Source of the DNA: a bacterium | Lineage (GTDB): Bacteria > Dependentiae > Babeliae > Babeliales > RVW-14 | Assembly (NCBI GenBank): GCA_010027825.1 | Contig: RGUK01000006.1 | Location: 1 to 32,672, forward strand | DNA: 32,672 nucleotides | Reading direction: 5' to 3' | Shown: positions 8,670 to 15,578 of the stretch, piece after piece | Layout: every line of letters begins with the position of its first letter | How positions within the stretch are numbered: the stretch's first letter is position 1 | Notes under the pieces: model-generated | Databases searched by the model: none | The model's input: the letters and a program-made list of their open reading frames with translations, nothing else | What the model was told of the DNA's origin: nothing | Translations under genes and position numbers: made by a program

Positions 8670-8948
8670 CTAGTCTTCTTTGATTATTGCGTTGTCCGTG
8701 AAACTGACAAACTCGCCGCCGTCATCATCAAAAATTAAACCGGGTTCGCCGCCGTCTAATCCTTGTGCCGCACGCGTTGCATATTTTTTCAGCAAGCGAT
8801 AAATCCTAGCTCCTCGTCGATCGCCAAACTTGATGCAAAGCAACGCTTCTACTGTCAAGTACTCTTCGTATCCCTCCTCGACGTCATCCTCTTCGTACGG
8901 GTTCTCGTCGTCGATAAACCCGCCGAAATCAAAATTTTCGTTTTGCAT
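8670..8948 (-). CDS. Small acidic protein of unknown function
   Basis: 92 residues, very acidic at the N-terminus (IDDENPYEEDDVEEGYEEY), then a helix with basic residues (KFGDRRGARIYRLLKKYATR) and a second acidic, Gly-rich part ending AIIKED. No family recognised; the charge pattern resembles small phage inhibitors or adaptors, but that is only a compositional remark. It follows the 386-residue gene by 9 nt. Between its stop and the tRNA are about 173 nt with no convincing gene. Confidence 0.7.
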   Translation of the reverse strand: MQNENFDFGGFIDDENPYEEDDVEEGYEEYLTVEALLCIKFGDRRGARIYRLLKKYATRAAQGLDGGEPGLIFDDDGGEFVSFTDNAIIKED

Positions 8949-8957
8949 GGTATCGCC

Positions 8958-10115
8958 TCAATAAATAACGGTCAATGAAACAACGCAATCAGTTAGCGGA
9001 AACAAATACACGCCACGAGCTGAAAACTGGCGTGGCCGCTCCAATCGCATTACGACGCGGTCGGCATGCAGCAACGTCGCCACAACATATGGGCCGGTTG
9101 ACGAAACCGCCGCGGTAATTGAAATAACATAATCGGTAGCTGGAACAGGAACCTGAATAGCTGCGCCGTGCGCGCCAGTAGCGCCTGTAATTCCGAGCGT
9201 AGCAGCTTCTTTTGCGCCGGCAATAACGCGCTCTAGCGACGCCACGTCATCCCGGAGCACGACGGCAAAGTGCGCTGGTTTTGTAAACTCGCCAAGATAT
9301 CCCGGACGTTCAATTTGTTTGCGTTGCTCTTCGCTGATCACAGCGGCAATCTCTAGATGCCGCGCGGCGATACTGACATACGCCAATAACGCCGGGCAGA
9401 TCGACGCGTAATCTTCTGCGGTGTTGGTTCCGGTGACCGCCGGCGAAGACCGCGGTGAAACAGGAAAAAACTCACCTGTCTCAAGCAACAAAAAATGCGT
9501 GTTTGTGCCGTTGTCAAACGACAGGCCGCGATATGCCGGACCAATTTCGCCGCTCGGTAACTTGTCGCGAAAACTGACAAGACTTGCCGATAGTGCTGCC
9601 GCCATTGTGTCTGTGAACTGCGCCGGATTGAAAACGCGCGCTAACATACGCTCGTTGTAAATCTCTGGCGCAACCGGGTTCACCGTCAGCGGATTTTTTG
9701 GAGATTCAACTACCTCCGCAATAACGGCGTCAAAGATATCTTGAGCAGATACGTCAGAGTCAGCCAATCCATTCTCGATCAGATCAGCAAACAGAATAAG
9801 CGCGGCGCTGACCATTGGCGCGGCGGTCTTGTCGGTGGCGCCGTATTCTTTTGCAACGTTTAGCCCGCGGCTGAGCGCCGCTTGCGTAATTGAAAACGGC
9901 ACGGCGCCCCAATTGATGTCGCCGGCTTTTTGCGTTAGCTGCGCAAGCGCGCGGAAAAACGCCGGATCTTTCTTCGGCGTAGACGCCTGTCGAAACAGCT
10001 CCAGCGTACAAGCAAGGAGACGTAGCTGGCCGGCGTCGTCTGACGTACGAAACTTTCCTAAAAACTCTCTAAGCAGAACAGACGGTTTTTGTGATTTGTC
10101 CACTGAATACTCCAT
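8958..10115 (-). CDS. Unknown protein translationally coupled to HTH-DHS gene
   Basis: 385 residues from the ATG at 10115 (a GTG one codon earlier, at 10118, is the alternative). The gene overlaps the end of the HTH-DHS-like gene by 47 nt. The N-terminal 200 residues are helical and Ala-rich, with repeated short helices (LRLLACTLELFRQA; ALSRGLNVAKEYGATDKTAA). A Gly/Ala-rich hinge, LGITGATGAHGAAI, near 310 is followed by an all-beta C-terminal domain of about 75 residues ending LTDCVVSLTVIY. The beta end resembles carbohydrate- or structure-type domains of virion proteins, but no family is recognised. The overlap suggests it works with the HTH-DHS protein. Confidence 0.75.
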   Translation of the reverse strand: MEYSVDKSQKPSVLLREFLGKFRTSDDAGQLRLLACTLELFRQASTPKKDPAFFRALAQLTQKAGDINWGAVPFSITQAALSRGLNVAKEYGATDKTAAPMVSAALILFADLIENGLADSDVSAQDIFDAVIAEVVESPKNPLTVNPVAPEIYNERMLARVFNPAQFTDTMAAALSASLVSFRDKLPSGEIGPAYRGLSFDNGTNTHFLLLETGEFFPVSPRSSPAVTGTNTAEDYASICPALLAYVSIAARHLEIAAVISEEQRKQIERPGYLGEFTKPAHFAVVLRDDVASLERVIAGAKEAATLGITGATGAHGAAIQVPVPATDYVISITAAVSSTGPYVVATLLHADRVVMRLERPRQFSARGVYLFPLTDCVVSLTVIY

Positions 10116-11271
10116 CACAAGCGTTTAAAAGTGTCATCACGTTCGATTTGAAGGTGCCTGAAATTGTGTGAGCTGTGCCGCTGTGGCTATTCACATATGG
10201 CGCAAAAGAAGGTTGAACGTGATTGTCGATAAGGACAGCGTGAAAATTCGACGCGCACTCGCTGGCCTGAAGTGCGCACCGTGACTGAAGAAACAAATGT
10301 AGGCCGCGCATAACGTCGCCTATAAGCAACACTACACCGTTTTGTGTTGCACATACCTGACGTACTTGCTCGGTAAAAACCAGCAAATCGACATACGTGG
10401 CGGCGCCAAAAGCAGCGCCGATCTCTGCGCCCGGCCCGTCCGGGTAGACGTGCCCGGCCATCTCGCCCAACTCTACGTGCACTGTAGCGGGTACGCCAAG
10501 CGTGTATGCCGAATGCAGCAAGCTACGGTCTTTTTCTGCTCGCGGTGAGTACGCCCAGCGGCCGACAGCCTCGCCGTAACCGAGTCCCTGATTCGCGGCC
10601 AAGCGCGCCACATAATTCAGGTCGTGCGTCAGGCCCCGTTCAGAGACGCGAATGTCCGCTACAAGTCCGGCGCCTGTTGTGGCAATCGCTGTCACATACT
10701 TCTTTCGCAGCAACTCTATGGCCGTAATACCCGCGCCCGCATGAATCGCCGGCGCTGATATAAACAACAAAACAGGCGTGTCGCCGCTGCGCGCGGTGTG
10801 AATAAGACTTGCGACGTCAGTGTGTGCGGCGGCGATCAAACCGGGTTTATCTTCTACAAGAGGCGGCATTGCGTCACATGGCGGCGTCACCGCCCTCAGC
10901 GTGTCGAAAACAGGAAACGAGCTGCGCAGCTGCGCCGGGAGCGTTAAAGGACCAGCGTGTTCCACAGCGGAGCCGCGCAACATCGGACCGCTGCCCCAGA
11001 GCAACCAATCAGCGCTGACGTGCGTATGGCTAAGCACCTGCGCCAACAACTGCGCCGAGACGGAGTACTGGCGCTTGAATACTTTGCCAAGATGCGTCGA
11101 ATCTAGCTCGATGGCTCTGGCAAACGCTGGGATATTGTTATCAAAGAGCGTTGCGCATATGTACTCAAGTCTCTGCACCCACGGCTGGTCCGAGTGCACA
11201 ATTTTCCGCCTGTTCTCGTCGCGCTTCTGCCGCTGCAATTCGCTGAGGTGACTGCTTTTTCTTCTTGGCAT
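10069..11271 (-). CDS. Fusion: phage-repressor-type HTH plus deoxyhypusine-synthase-like domain
   Basis: 400 residues. Residues about 30-100 form a Cro/CI-type helix-turn-helix region with the hallmark end VSADWLLWGSGPM. Residues about 145-390 match bacterial proteins of the deoxyhypusine-synthase-like (DHS, NAD-binding) superfamily: PVLLFISAPAIHAGAG, AIATTGAGLVADI, AANQGLGYGEAVGRWAY, LLHSAYTLGVPATVHVELG and GVVLLIGDV correspond in order to recalled family blocks. Several family residues are changed (GEMAGHVYP where GTDIxHMHP is usual), and the catalytic Lys of true DHS is not seen, so enzymatic modification of eIF5A is unlikely. The start ATG has AAAGG about 6 nt upstream. It overlaps its neighbours by 103 nt upstream and about 50 nt downstream. 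Inference: a regulator whose DNA binding responds to a nucleotide or polyamine-like ligand. Confidence 0.8.
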   Translation of the reverse strand: MPRRKSSHLSELQRQKRDENRRKIVHSDQPWVQRLEYICATLFDNNIPAFARAIELDSTHLGKVFKRQYSVSAQLLAQVLSHTHVSADWLLWGSGPMLRGSAVEHAGPLTLPAQLRSSFPVFDTLRAVTPPCDAMPPLVEDKPGLIAAAHTDVASLIHTARSGDTPVLLFISAPAIHAGAGITAIELLRKKYVTAIATTGAGLVADIRVSERGLTHDLNYVARLAANQGLGYGEAVGRWAYSPRAEKDRSLLHSAYTLGVPATVHVELGEMAGHVYPDGPGAEIGAAFGAATYVDLLVFTEQVRQVCATQNGVVLLIGDVMRGLHLFLQSRCALQASECASNFHAVLIDNHVQPSFAPYVNSHSGTAHTISGTFKSNVMTLLNACDGVFSGQITKTVCSA

Positions 11272-12262
11272 TTTCTGCCTTTCGTTTCTGCTGCGTAACT
11301 AACCGGCGCCCGGCTTTTCTTAAAATACCGGTGCCAGCAAGCAAGCGCATCCCGTGTACAGCGCGCAACACAGCGGCCACAAGCTCATCATATCCATCCA
11401 GCAATTGCATCGGGTAGCGATTGAACTCGCCAAACAGATAGAAGAACTCCGTGTCAGGCTGCTCGTGACAATCGGAAACTTTGACAGACTTCAGATACGT
11501 TACCCGACTACCGCGCACACGGACCGCCGGTAGTTTTGTCTTAGGCGCGTGCAAGAAAAACTGCCGAGCCTCAATAAACCATCCGTTGTCGTGCGGAACT
11601 ACGGCAAGCCGCCAAAGAGAGCCGAGTGTATTACGATTTAATTGTTTAGTGAGTTTGCTGTAAGCGTCGCGCTCTTTTTGTATTTCACCCCACAGTAGCC
11701 GCTCATATGTGCGCACTACGTCCAGCCCGCAACCAATTCGCGGATCCCAATCTGGCGCAGCAATAAATCGAGACGTCACACGACACGTCGCGATAAGTTT
11801 TGTGTCCTTATTGTGCCGGCCGATTGCCCGCAGTTTGTTTTTTACGCTGCGATACTGCGCAGCCGTGATCCGGGCGTAGCAAAACGGACACACATGCGAT
11901 CGGTTGCACGGGCGAAAAACCGCTGCGTTTTTCCAGCGAAAAAACATATAGGTCGGTCGGCAAAACAGACAACGCTGAAAAGACAGCCGAAAGTTTTTGA
12001 AATCAAAATCAGGCGCGTATGGATCTGTACCGCGACCGACGGGAAACCACAGCGCACGGATCGCCAACTCTTTTAGCTTGAGCACCCACCGCTGCCGCAC
12101 CGTGTTTGTGCGGCCGACTACAGCGTCGTGAGTCTTTGCGCCTGCAAGCCCCAGCACAAACTGCTGCGCGAACACGTGCGCCATTCGCACGCTGACGCGA
12201 TGCACACGCCATTTTTTTATCTGATATCGCCGGATGAATTCGGCAAAATCTATCAGCGCCAT
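11165..12262 (-). CDS. Zinc-cluster protein, possible DNA-binding or Rep-like protein
   Basis: 365 residues from the ATG at 12262. An in-frame start at 12328 exists, but it would run through the 50-residue zinc-ribbon gene that ends at 12264, so the later start is chosen. It opens MALIDFAEFIRRYQIKKWRV, a basic helical region. A probable zinc site follows near residues 115-150: CLFC, then RPCNRSHVCPFC. The rest is basic, and the last 50 residues are a Lys/Arg/Ala-rich helix. The CPFCYAR cluster recalls zinc-binding parts of plasmid or phage replication proteins, but no HUH or Tyr nuclease motif is identified, so replication is only a possibility. Its 3' end overlaps the HTH-DHS gene by 107 nt. 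Confidence 0.75.
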   Translation of the reverse strand: MALIDFAEFIRRYQIKKWRVHRVSVRMAHVFAQQFVLGLAGAKTHDAVVGRTNTVRQRWVLKLKELAIRALWFPVGRGTDPYAPDFDFKNFRLSFQRCLFCRPTYMFFRWKNAAVFRPCNRSHVCPFCYARITAAQYRSVKNKLRAIGRHNKDTKLIATCRVTSRFIAAPDWDPRIGCGLDVVRTYERLLWGEIQKERDAYSKLTKQLNRNTLGSLWRLAVVPHDNGWFIEARQFFLHAPKTKLPAVRVRGSRVTYLKSVKVSDCHEQPDTEFFYLFGEFNRYPMQLLDGYDELVAAVLRAVHGMRLLAGTGILRKAGRRLVTQQKRKAENAKKKKQSPQRIAAAEARREQAENCALGPAVGAET

Positions 12263-12263
12263 T

Positions 12264-12416
12264 TTACTTCTTTTTCTTTGGACATTCCTTGTAGCCGCAC
12301 ACAGAGCATTTGCCCCACTGCCCGACACGGTTCTGATCGCAACTGCTGCACCAAAACGTGCCGCGCTTAGGTCGCTGCGCCTTCTGCCGGTTGTTCAGGG
12401 TCTTGTCGTTTCGCAT
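12264..12416 (-). CDS. 50-residue zinc-ribbon protein
   Basis: A short gene from ATG 12416 to TAA 12264, MRNDKTLNNRQKAQRPKRGT at the start. It has two zinc knuckles, FWCSSC and KCSVCGY, followed by a fifth Cys in KECPKKKK. A CxxC pair at residues 23-26 and a second at 37-40, with basic arms on both sides, fit a rubredoxin/zinc-ribbon fold that could bind nucleic acid or a partner protein. It overlaps the preceding gene by 50 nt in another frame and stops 1 nt before the next ATG. The coordinated Cys pairs and the tight junction argue that it is real. Confidence 0.72.
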   Translation of the reverse strand: MRNDKTLNNRQKAQRPKRGTFWCSSCDQNRVGQWGKCSVCGYKECPKKKK

Positions 12417-12858
12417 GCTCTGGCTCTGCCGCGTCTAACAAATCACGAAGTACTGTACGCATCGCGGGAGTTATTGCCACGGTTTTTGACATATCTGAGA
12501 ACTCACCCGGCGTTTCAGCGGCTTCCTTAATCGTCGCCCGCTCCGAGTCGGTGAGCGTGGGCGGCAAATAACAAGCCTGTACGTGCTCCAAAAAGTGCTG
12601 CCACGCGTTATCTGTACCGGGCGGCATTGTGGTGTTTTTGCACAGAACAGGTTCGTGTTGCGCAATATACGGGCGCATGCCGTCAATAATCGCAATAGCC
12701 GCTTTAATTGTCGTGCTTATTTCGTAACTATCCGCTTCGGGCGGCGGGCCGGGGTGCCGCATAGTGTCCATAAAGCCTTTGTGTGCCCGCCACAACAGAT
12801 TGCGAGCGACTGAAATTAAATGCCGAGCGTCGGGGTGTGCGTGATTGTTTTCACTCAT
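12367..12858 (-). CDS. Unknown helical protein
   Basis: 163 residues, not recognised. Starts MSENNHAHPDARHLISVARN. Mainly helical with long Ala/Ile-rich segments (IKAAIAIIDGMRPYIAQH) and a Pro-rich loop PGPPPEAD. The end is acidic (EPEHAKRQDPEQPAEGAAT). The size and composition resemble phage ORFans. The start forms an ATGA overlap with the stop of the upstream gene, so it is translationally coupled. Confidence 0.68.
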   Translation of the reverse strand: MSENNHAHPDARHLISVARNLLWRAHKGFMDTMRHPGPPPEADSYEISTTIKAAIAIIDGMRPYIAQHEPVLCKNTTMPPGTDNAWQHFLEHVQACYLPPTLTDSERATIKEAAETPGEFSDMSKTVAITPAMRTVLRDLLDAAEPEHAKRQDPEQPAEGAAT

Positions 12859-13109
12859 TTTGTTGTCACTATTTCGCCGCTAGAGTAATCGCCGCCTGTC
12901 GTCACGGTTTTTGTTAACACCTGCACCTTTGGCTTCGGCGGAATACGACCGAACCAAATGCCGCAGCCGAACAGGCAAAGCCGCATAGCCGGGGCAGACG
13001 ATACGCCAATGTGCAGTACATAACCCAGCCCCATCCATTCAAATCTAGCGCCCCAACGCCGCGTCGTATCAAAGTGCGTTGTTGTAACAGTCCATGCGTT
13101 TGCAGTCAT
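12855..13109 (-). CDS. Small beta-rich protein of unknown function
   Basis: 84 residues, starting MTANAWTVTTTHFDTTRRWG. The pattern of alternating hydrophobic residues suggests beta strands. A hydrophobic stretch (AMRLCLFGCGIWFG, about residues 41-54) is too short and polar-flanked to be a clear membrane span. The tail KTVTTGGDYSSGEIVTTK is Thr/Gly-rich. No family recognised. Ends in an ATGA overlap with the next gene. Confidence 0.65.
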   Translation of the reverse strand: MTANAWTVTTTHFDTTRRWGARFEWMGLGYVLHIGVSSAPAMRLCLFGCGIWFGRIPPKPKVQVLTKTVTTGGDYSSGEIVTTK

Positions 13110-13112
13110 TGC

Positions 13113-13283
13113 TTATACCTTTTTACGTTTTCGTGGGGGTTTGACGGCTGCGTACATTTGATCGATCAGGTCGTGCACCATCGGGTCGCAGTCGACGTAG
13201 CGATACGGTACGCAGCGTGTGTTTTTCAGAAACTTGCGGACGAGCGTTTTCAGTTGACGCAGCTCTTCTTTTGCGCTGTGCAT
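13113..13283 (-). CDS. Small basic helical protein
   Basis: 56 residues from the ATG at 13283. A TTG at 13301 is in frame, but GGAG lies 9 nt upstream of the ATG, and the ATG is separated from the stop of the preceding gene by only one base (TGACATG). The sequence is MHSAKEELRQLKTLVRKFLK followed by a Pro/Lys/Arg-rich end KPPRKRKKV, compatible with a small nucleic-acid-binding or adaptor protein. No family recognised. Confidence 0.65.
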   Translation of the reverse strand: MHSAKEELRQLKTLVRKFLKNTRCVPYRYVDCDPMVHDLIDQMYAAVKPPRKRKKV

Positions 13284-13284
13284 G

Positions 13285-13587
13285 TCACGCGTCTCCAACA
13301 ATTTCTACGGATATTTGCTTTCTTCTTGTTTCCCGCTCTAGCCACGCGCGCTCTTTCTCAAGATGGCGCTTGGCCGCGTCAATCGAATCAAACGTCATGG
13401 GGCTTCCCGTGACCGAGCCGCTATAGTGCTCGCACAGCCGTTTTAAATAACAAGTCCACCAGCCCCAGCGATACGCAATCTTCCACCACTCTTCGCCGTT
13501 GCCGTCCGTGAACTTGACGAAAAAGTATTTTCTTGTCGGGCAGTAGTCGGTCCACAGGTAAGACTTTTCACCCGTCACGACGTACAT
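13285..13587 (-). CDS. Small aromatic-rich protein
   Basis: 100 residues, unusually rich in Trp and Tyr in the first half (GEEWWKIAYRWGWWTCYLKR), then a charged helix (AAKRHLEKERAWLERETRRK). No family recognised. Such small Trp-rich proteins are frequent ORFans in phage early regions. It overlaps the preceding gene by 13 nt. The strong compositional bias in this frame alone supports it being real coding sequence. Confidence 0.68.
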   Translation of the reverse strand: MYVVTGEKSYLWTDYCPTRKYFFVKFTDGNGEEWWKIAYRWGWWTCYLKRLCEHYSGSVTGSPMTFDSIDAAKRHLEKERAWLERETRRKQISVEIVGDA

Positions 13588-13904
13588 TGATTGTCTCCAA
13601 GTTTTTTCAGCAGGCCGCGAAGCGTAGCGGCATGAGACTCAAAAAAGGCTTTTCGCGCCACCGAAACAACCTCTAACGCCCAGTCTGCCAGCGCGTCTTC
13701 TCCGGCAATAATAGCTTCACGCTCTTTGTCAGTAATTGGCGCGTCTATCTGAACAATCACTTTACCGCAACACGCCGACAACGTGGCGTCCTGCGCCGCA
13801 AGGCGGCGGATGGCTTCCGTAAGTCTGGCGATCTCGGCCCGCTGATCTTGAATAATCTGGTCGGCCTGCTCCCAAGACATAATCGCAGCATTCGGGTCAA
13901 GCAT
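13575..13904 (-). CDS. Unknown coiled-coil protein
   Basis: 109 residues. The N-terminal half is a predicted coiled coil (MSWEQADQIIQDQRAEIARL, then TEAIRRLAAQDATLSACCGK). The rest is an Ala-rich helix (GEDALADWALEVVSVARKAF). AGGTGA lies just upstream of the ATG at 13904. An internal ATG at MSWEQ (residue 9) is a possible alternative start. Layout resembles small phage proteins with an 'AEIARLR' coiled coil that are often encoded near MazG-like genes. No function can be assigned. Confidence 0.68.
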   Translation of the reverse strand: MLDPNAAIMSWEQADQIIQDQRAEIARLTEAIRRLAAQDATLSACCGKVIVQIDAPITDKEREAIIAGEDALADWALEVVSVARKAFFESHAATLRGLLKKLGDNQCTS

Positions 13905-13907
13905 TGT

Positions 13908-13991
13908 TCACCTGTCGTATCCGCGAAAGTAAAAATAGATAAACGCAATCGCGATAGCCGCACCGCAAATCTCAGATAGCCAGCTATACAT
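13908..13991 (-). CDS. 27-residue single-pass membrane peptide
   Basis: ATG at 13991 to TGA at 13908. The peptide is MYSWLSEICGAAIAIAFIYF followed by YFRGYDR: a short polar start, about 15 hydrophobic residues and a basic end, a classical single membrane span with the positive side at the C-terminus. It exactly fills the gap between the MazG-like gene (stop 13994) and the coiled-coil gene (start 13904). A longer in-frame reading would start inside the MazG gene and is less likely. Role unknown; small membrane peptides in phages can modulate lysis or host membrane proteins. Confidence 0.55.
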   Translation of the reverse strand: MYSWLSEICGAAIAIAFIYFYFRGYDR

Positions 13992-13993
13992 AA

Positions 13994-14335
13994 TCACGAC
14001 GCCTCCTTCACAAAAATCCCTTCGGGTGTCAACGTGCCTTTGCGGTCTTTGATCTGCTCGTACGCCATCGCGAGGCAGTAGTCCATCGTGATGCCGTGCA
14101 GCTCGCAATACAGAATGAGCGTCACGAGCACGTCGCCCACGCCGTCGACGATCGCGGTGTCGTCGCGCTTGAGCGTGGCGTCAGCTAGCTCCCCTAGCTC
14201 CGACATTGTTTTCATTAGCTGCGCTGTCGGATTGCTGTTCGGGATAATTCGGCGCTCCCGGGCCCACTGCACCACGCGCTCCTGCAGTGTCGAAAACGTC
14301 GGAGCCTCTTGCGCCAATTCTTGTGTTTGCGTCAT
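13994..14335 (-). CDS. mazG: MazG-like nucleotide pyrophosphohydrolase
   Basis: 113 residues, one MazG domain of the all-alpha NTP-PPase superfamily. These enzymes hydrolyse (d)NTPs or related nucleotides to monophosphates and pyrophosphate; phage versions have been linked to host nucleotide-pool or alarmone control. Key sequence: MSELGELADA (ExxE metal ligands) followed by VDGVGDVLVTLILYCELHG, where DGVGD supplies the second acidic pair. The region after it, KDRKGTLTPEGIFVKEA, is the usual end of the short phage form. The N-terminal 50 residues are encoded within a 155-nt overlap with the preceding gene. Confidence 0.85.
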   Translation of the reverse strand: MTQTQELAQEAPTFSTLQERVVQWARERRIIPNSNPTAQLMKTMSELGELADATLKRDDTAIVDGVGDVLVTLILYCELHGITMDYCLAMAYEQIKDRKGTLTPEGIFVKEAS

Positions 14336-14630
14336 TGCCTTTTAACTCCATGATTTCTTTCGTTAAGGTTTCGACCTGCGCCTCAAGCTGTTTGATGCGC
14401 TTTCTAAATTGAACTTCAGATGGGTCGTCGTGCAGGCCCCAATCCTGTTCGTGAACTGATAACAAATCGAGCGCGTACAGCCGCAGCTGCTTGCGCGTGT
14501 CTTCACGCTCTTGGCGCAACAAATTAAGCAGCGCGAGCACAGTCCGCATTTCTTGCGGAGTCAGCTCGCCCATCGCCAACCGTATCGCCTGCCTGTCGCC
14601 GGCCCAGATAGCGCTTAAATCAGTCGGCAC
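14181..14630 (-). CDS. Coiled-coil protein with low-complexity tail overprinting MazG
   Basis: 149 residues. The first 100 are helical with a coiled coil (VQFRKRIKQLEAQVETLTKE). The last 50, rich in Gly, Ala, Asn and Ser (GARGSDVFDTAGARGAVGPG), are encoded opposite frame-wise to the N-terminus of the MazG-like protein: 155 nt are read in two frames. There is no earlier stop in this frame, so the tail is unavoidable unless a frameshift occurs. The tail looks disordered. Function unknown. Confidence 0.68.
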   Translation of the reverse strand: MPTDLSAIWAGDRQAIRLAMGELTPQEMRTVLALLNLLRQEREDTRKQLRLYALDLLSVHEQDWGLHDDPSEVQFRKRIKQLEAQVETLTKEIMELKGNDANTRIGARGSDVFDTAGARGAVGPGAPNYPEQQSDSAANENNVGARGAS

Positions 14631-14856
14631 GAAAATACTCCAAAGCCGTTTCCAGTTCGTCGTTTTTTGTACCTTCGGGCGCTAGGTACTGACGCCCCAC
14701 GCTACGCACAGCAGAATCAATCAAACCAGCTCGCCGTTTAATAGAGGCAAGCTTGTCACGAACCGCTGATAACTCAGCTCTCAGTTTCTTCAATTTGCGC
14801 AGTTTCTTTTTCTGCGCTAGCTCCCTAGCTTTCTTTTTCTTGACTTTCTTGGCCAC
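14620..14856 (-). CDS. Small very basic coiled-coil protein
   Basis: 78 residues from GTG at 14856, chosen because AGGAG lies 7 nt upstream (AGGAGCAGATCAGTG); an upstream in-frame ATG at 14985 would overlap the previous gene by 160 nt. N-terminus is Lys-rich (KKVKKKKARELAQKKKLRKL), continuing as a helix (LRAELSAVRDKLASIKRRAG). The C-terminal part is acidic (NDELETALEYFRAD). The strong positive charge suggests nucleic-acid contact. No family recognised. Confidence 0.66.
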   Translation of the reverse strand: MAKKVKKKKARELAQKKKLRKLKKLRAELSAVRDKLASIKRRAGLIDSAVRSVGRQYLAPEGTKNDELETALEYFRAD

Positions 14857-15292
14857 TGATCTGCTCCTGCAATTTTGCAATTCGAGCACGCACGAACTCC
14901 ATAGCCTGCTCGACGCTTTCAACTTCAATAAAGGGAAGCTTGGACTGTAGGTGCTCCCACTTGGTTGCACCCACGCCGGCGACATTAATCTCGCCCGGCT
15001 CTTGGTTGGCGAACTCTTCCATCAGCGCCACAGCTGTTGCGGCGTCACGAGACGGAAACACCAGAATTTTGTTATCGACGTCTGAAAAAAACTTAACGCC
15101 GGTACGGTCGCAAATGACGTACCGAACGGCCGACTCGCCGGTGTCGATATAACTCATGGCTCGCTGCGGCGCGACATAGTTTTCGCGGTTCTGTGGTGCG
15201 TCAGGGCTGTGACACGTTTTAAACTTTTTGCCGCTGCCGCACGGGCACCTGTCATTACGGCGGATAATGCTATTATTGTGAATCGTGCTCAC
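14825..15292 (-). CDS. SEC-C motif protein
   Basis: 155 residues. An N-terminal SEC-C zinc-binding motif occupies residues 12-28 (RNDRCPCGSGKKFKTCH), with Cys16, Cys18, Cys27 and His28 as ligands. This motif is best known from the C-terminus of SecA, and stand-alone or fused copies occur in many bacterial and phage proteins, where they bind partners such as SecB or ribosomal components. The remaining 120 residues form an alpha/beta region with no recognised domain (VRYVICDRTGVKFFSDVD) and a coiled-coil end. The 3' end overlaps the basic protein gene by 32 nt, and its start overlaps the upstream gene by 20 nt. Confidence 0.82.
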   Translation of the reverse strand: MSTIHNNSIIRRNDRCPCGSGKKFKTCHSPDAPQNRENYVAPQRAMSYIDTGESAVRYVICDRTGVKFFSDVDNKILVFPSRDAATAVALMEEFANQEPGEINVAGVGATKWEHLQSKLPFIEVESVEQAMEFVRARIAKLQEQISGQESQEKES

Positions 15293-15578
15293 GAAAAACC
15301 TCCGTGTCGCCGTTGAGCTGAATTAAACGCCGGCCAGCTATACCGGGTTGGGCCATTGTCTCTTTTTCTTTAGACGGTGCAAGACGCAGCCAGTTCAACC
15401 GAAACTCTTCAATCGTGACCTCTTCTCGCGGCAGCAACAGGTCGAGCGACATGCGCGTTTGTCGAGCGCTGACGTCGTAGTTCATTGCCACGCCAATAAC
15501 GTGAGCATTGAACAATAGCGCTATACCTTCCTGAAGCTGCGCTAGCGGGTCCGGGTTTGACTCGAACGGCGTCCTCAC
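15273..15578 (-). CDS. Small protein of unknown function
   Basis: 101 residues, not recognised. Core: LFNAHVIGVAMNYDVSARQT then RMSLDLLLPREEVTIEEFRL, a probable beta-alpha arrangement. The end is polar. It overlaps the SEC-C gene start by 20 nt and forms an ATGA junction with the upstream gene, so it is in the same translation unit. No catalytic residues are evident. Confidence 0.67.
   Translation of the reverse strand: MRTPFESNPDPLAQLQEGIALLFNAHVIGVAMNYDVSARQTRMSLDLLLPREEVTIEEFRLNWLRLAPSKEKETMAQPGIAGRRLIQLNGDTEVFREHDSQ

Noticed and set aside
10069..11271. True deoxyhypusine synthase acting on eIF5A
   Set aside because: The catalytic-lysine region of DHS is not found, eIF5A is absent from bacteria and phages, and the best resemblance is to bacterial DHS-like proteins of other function.
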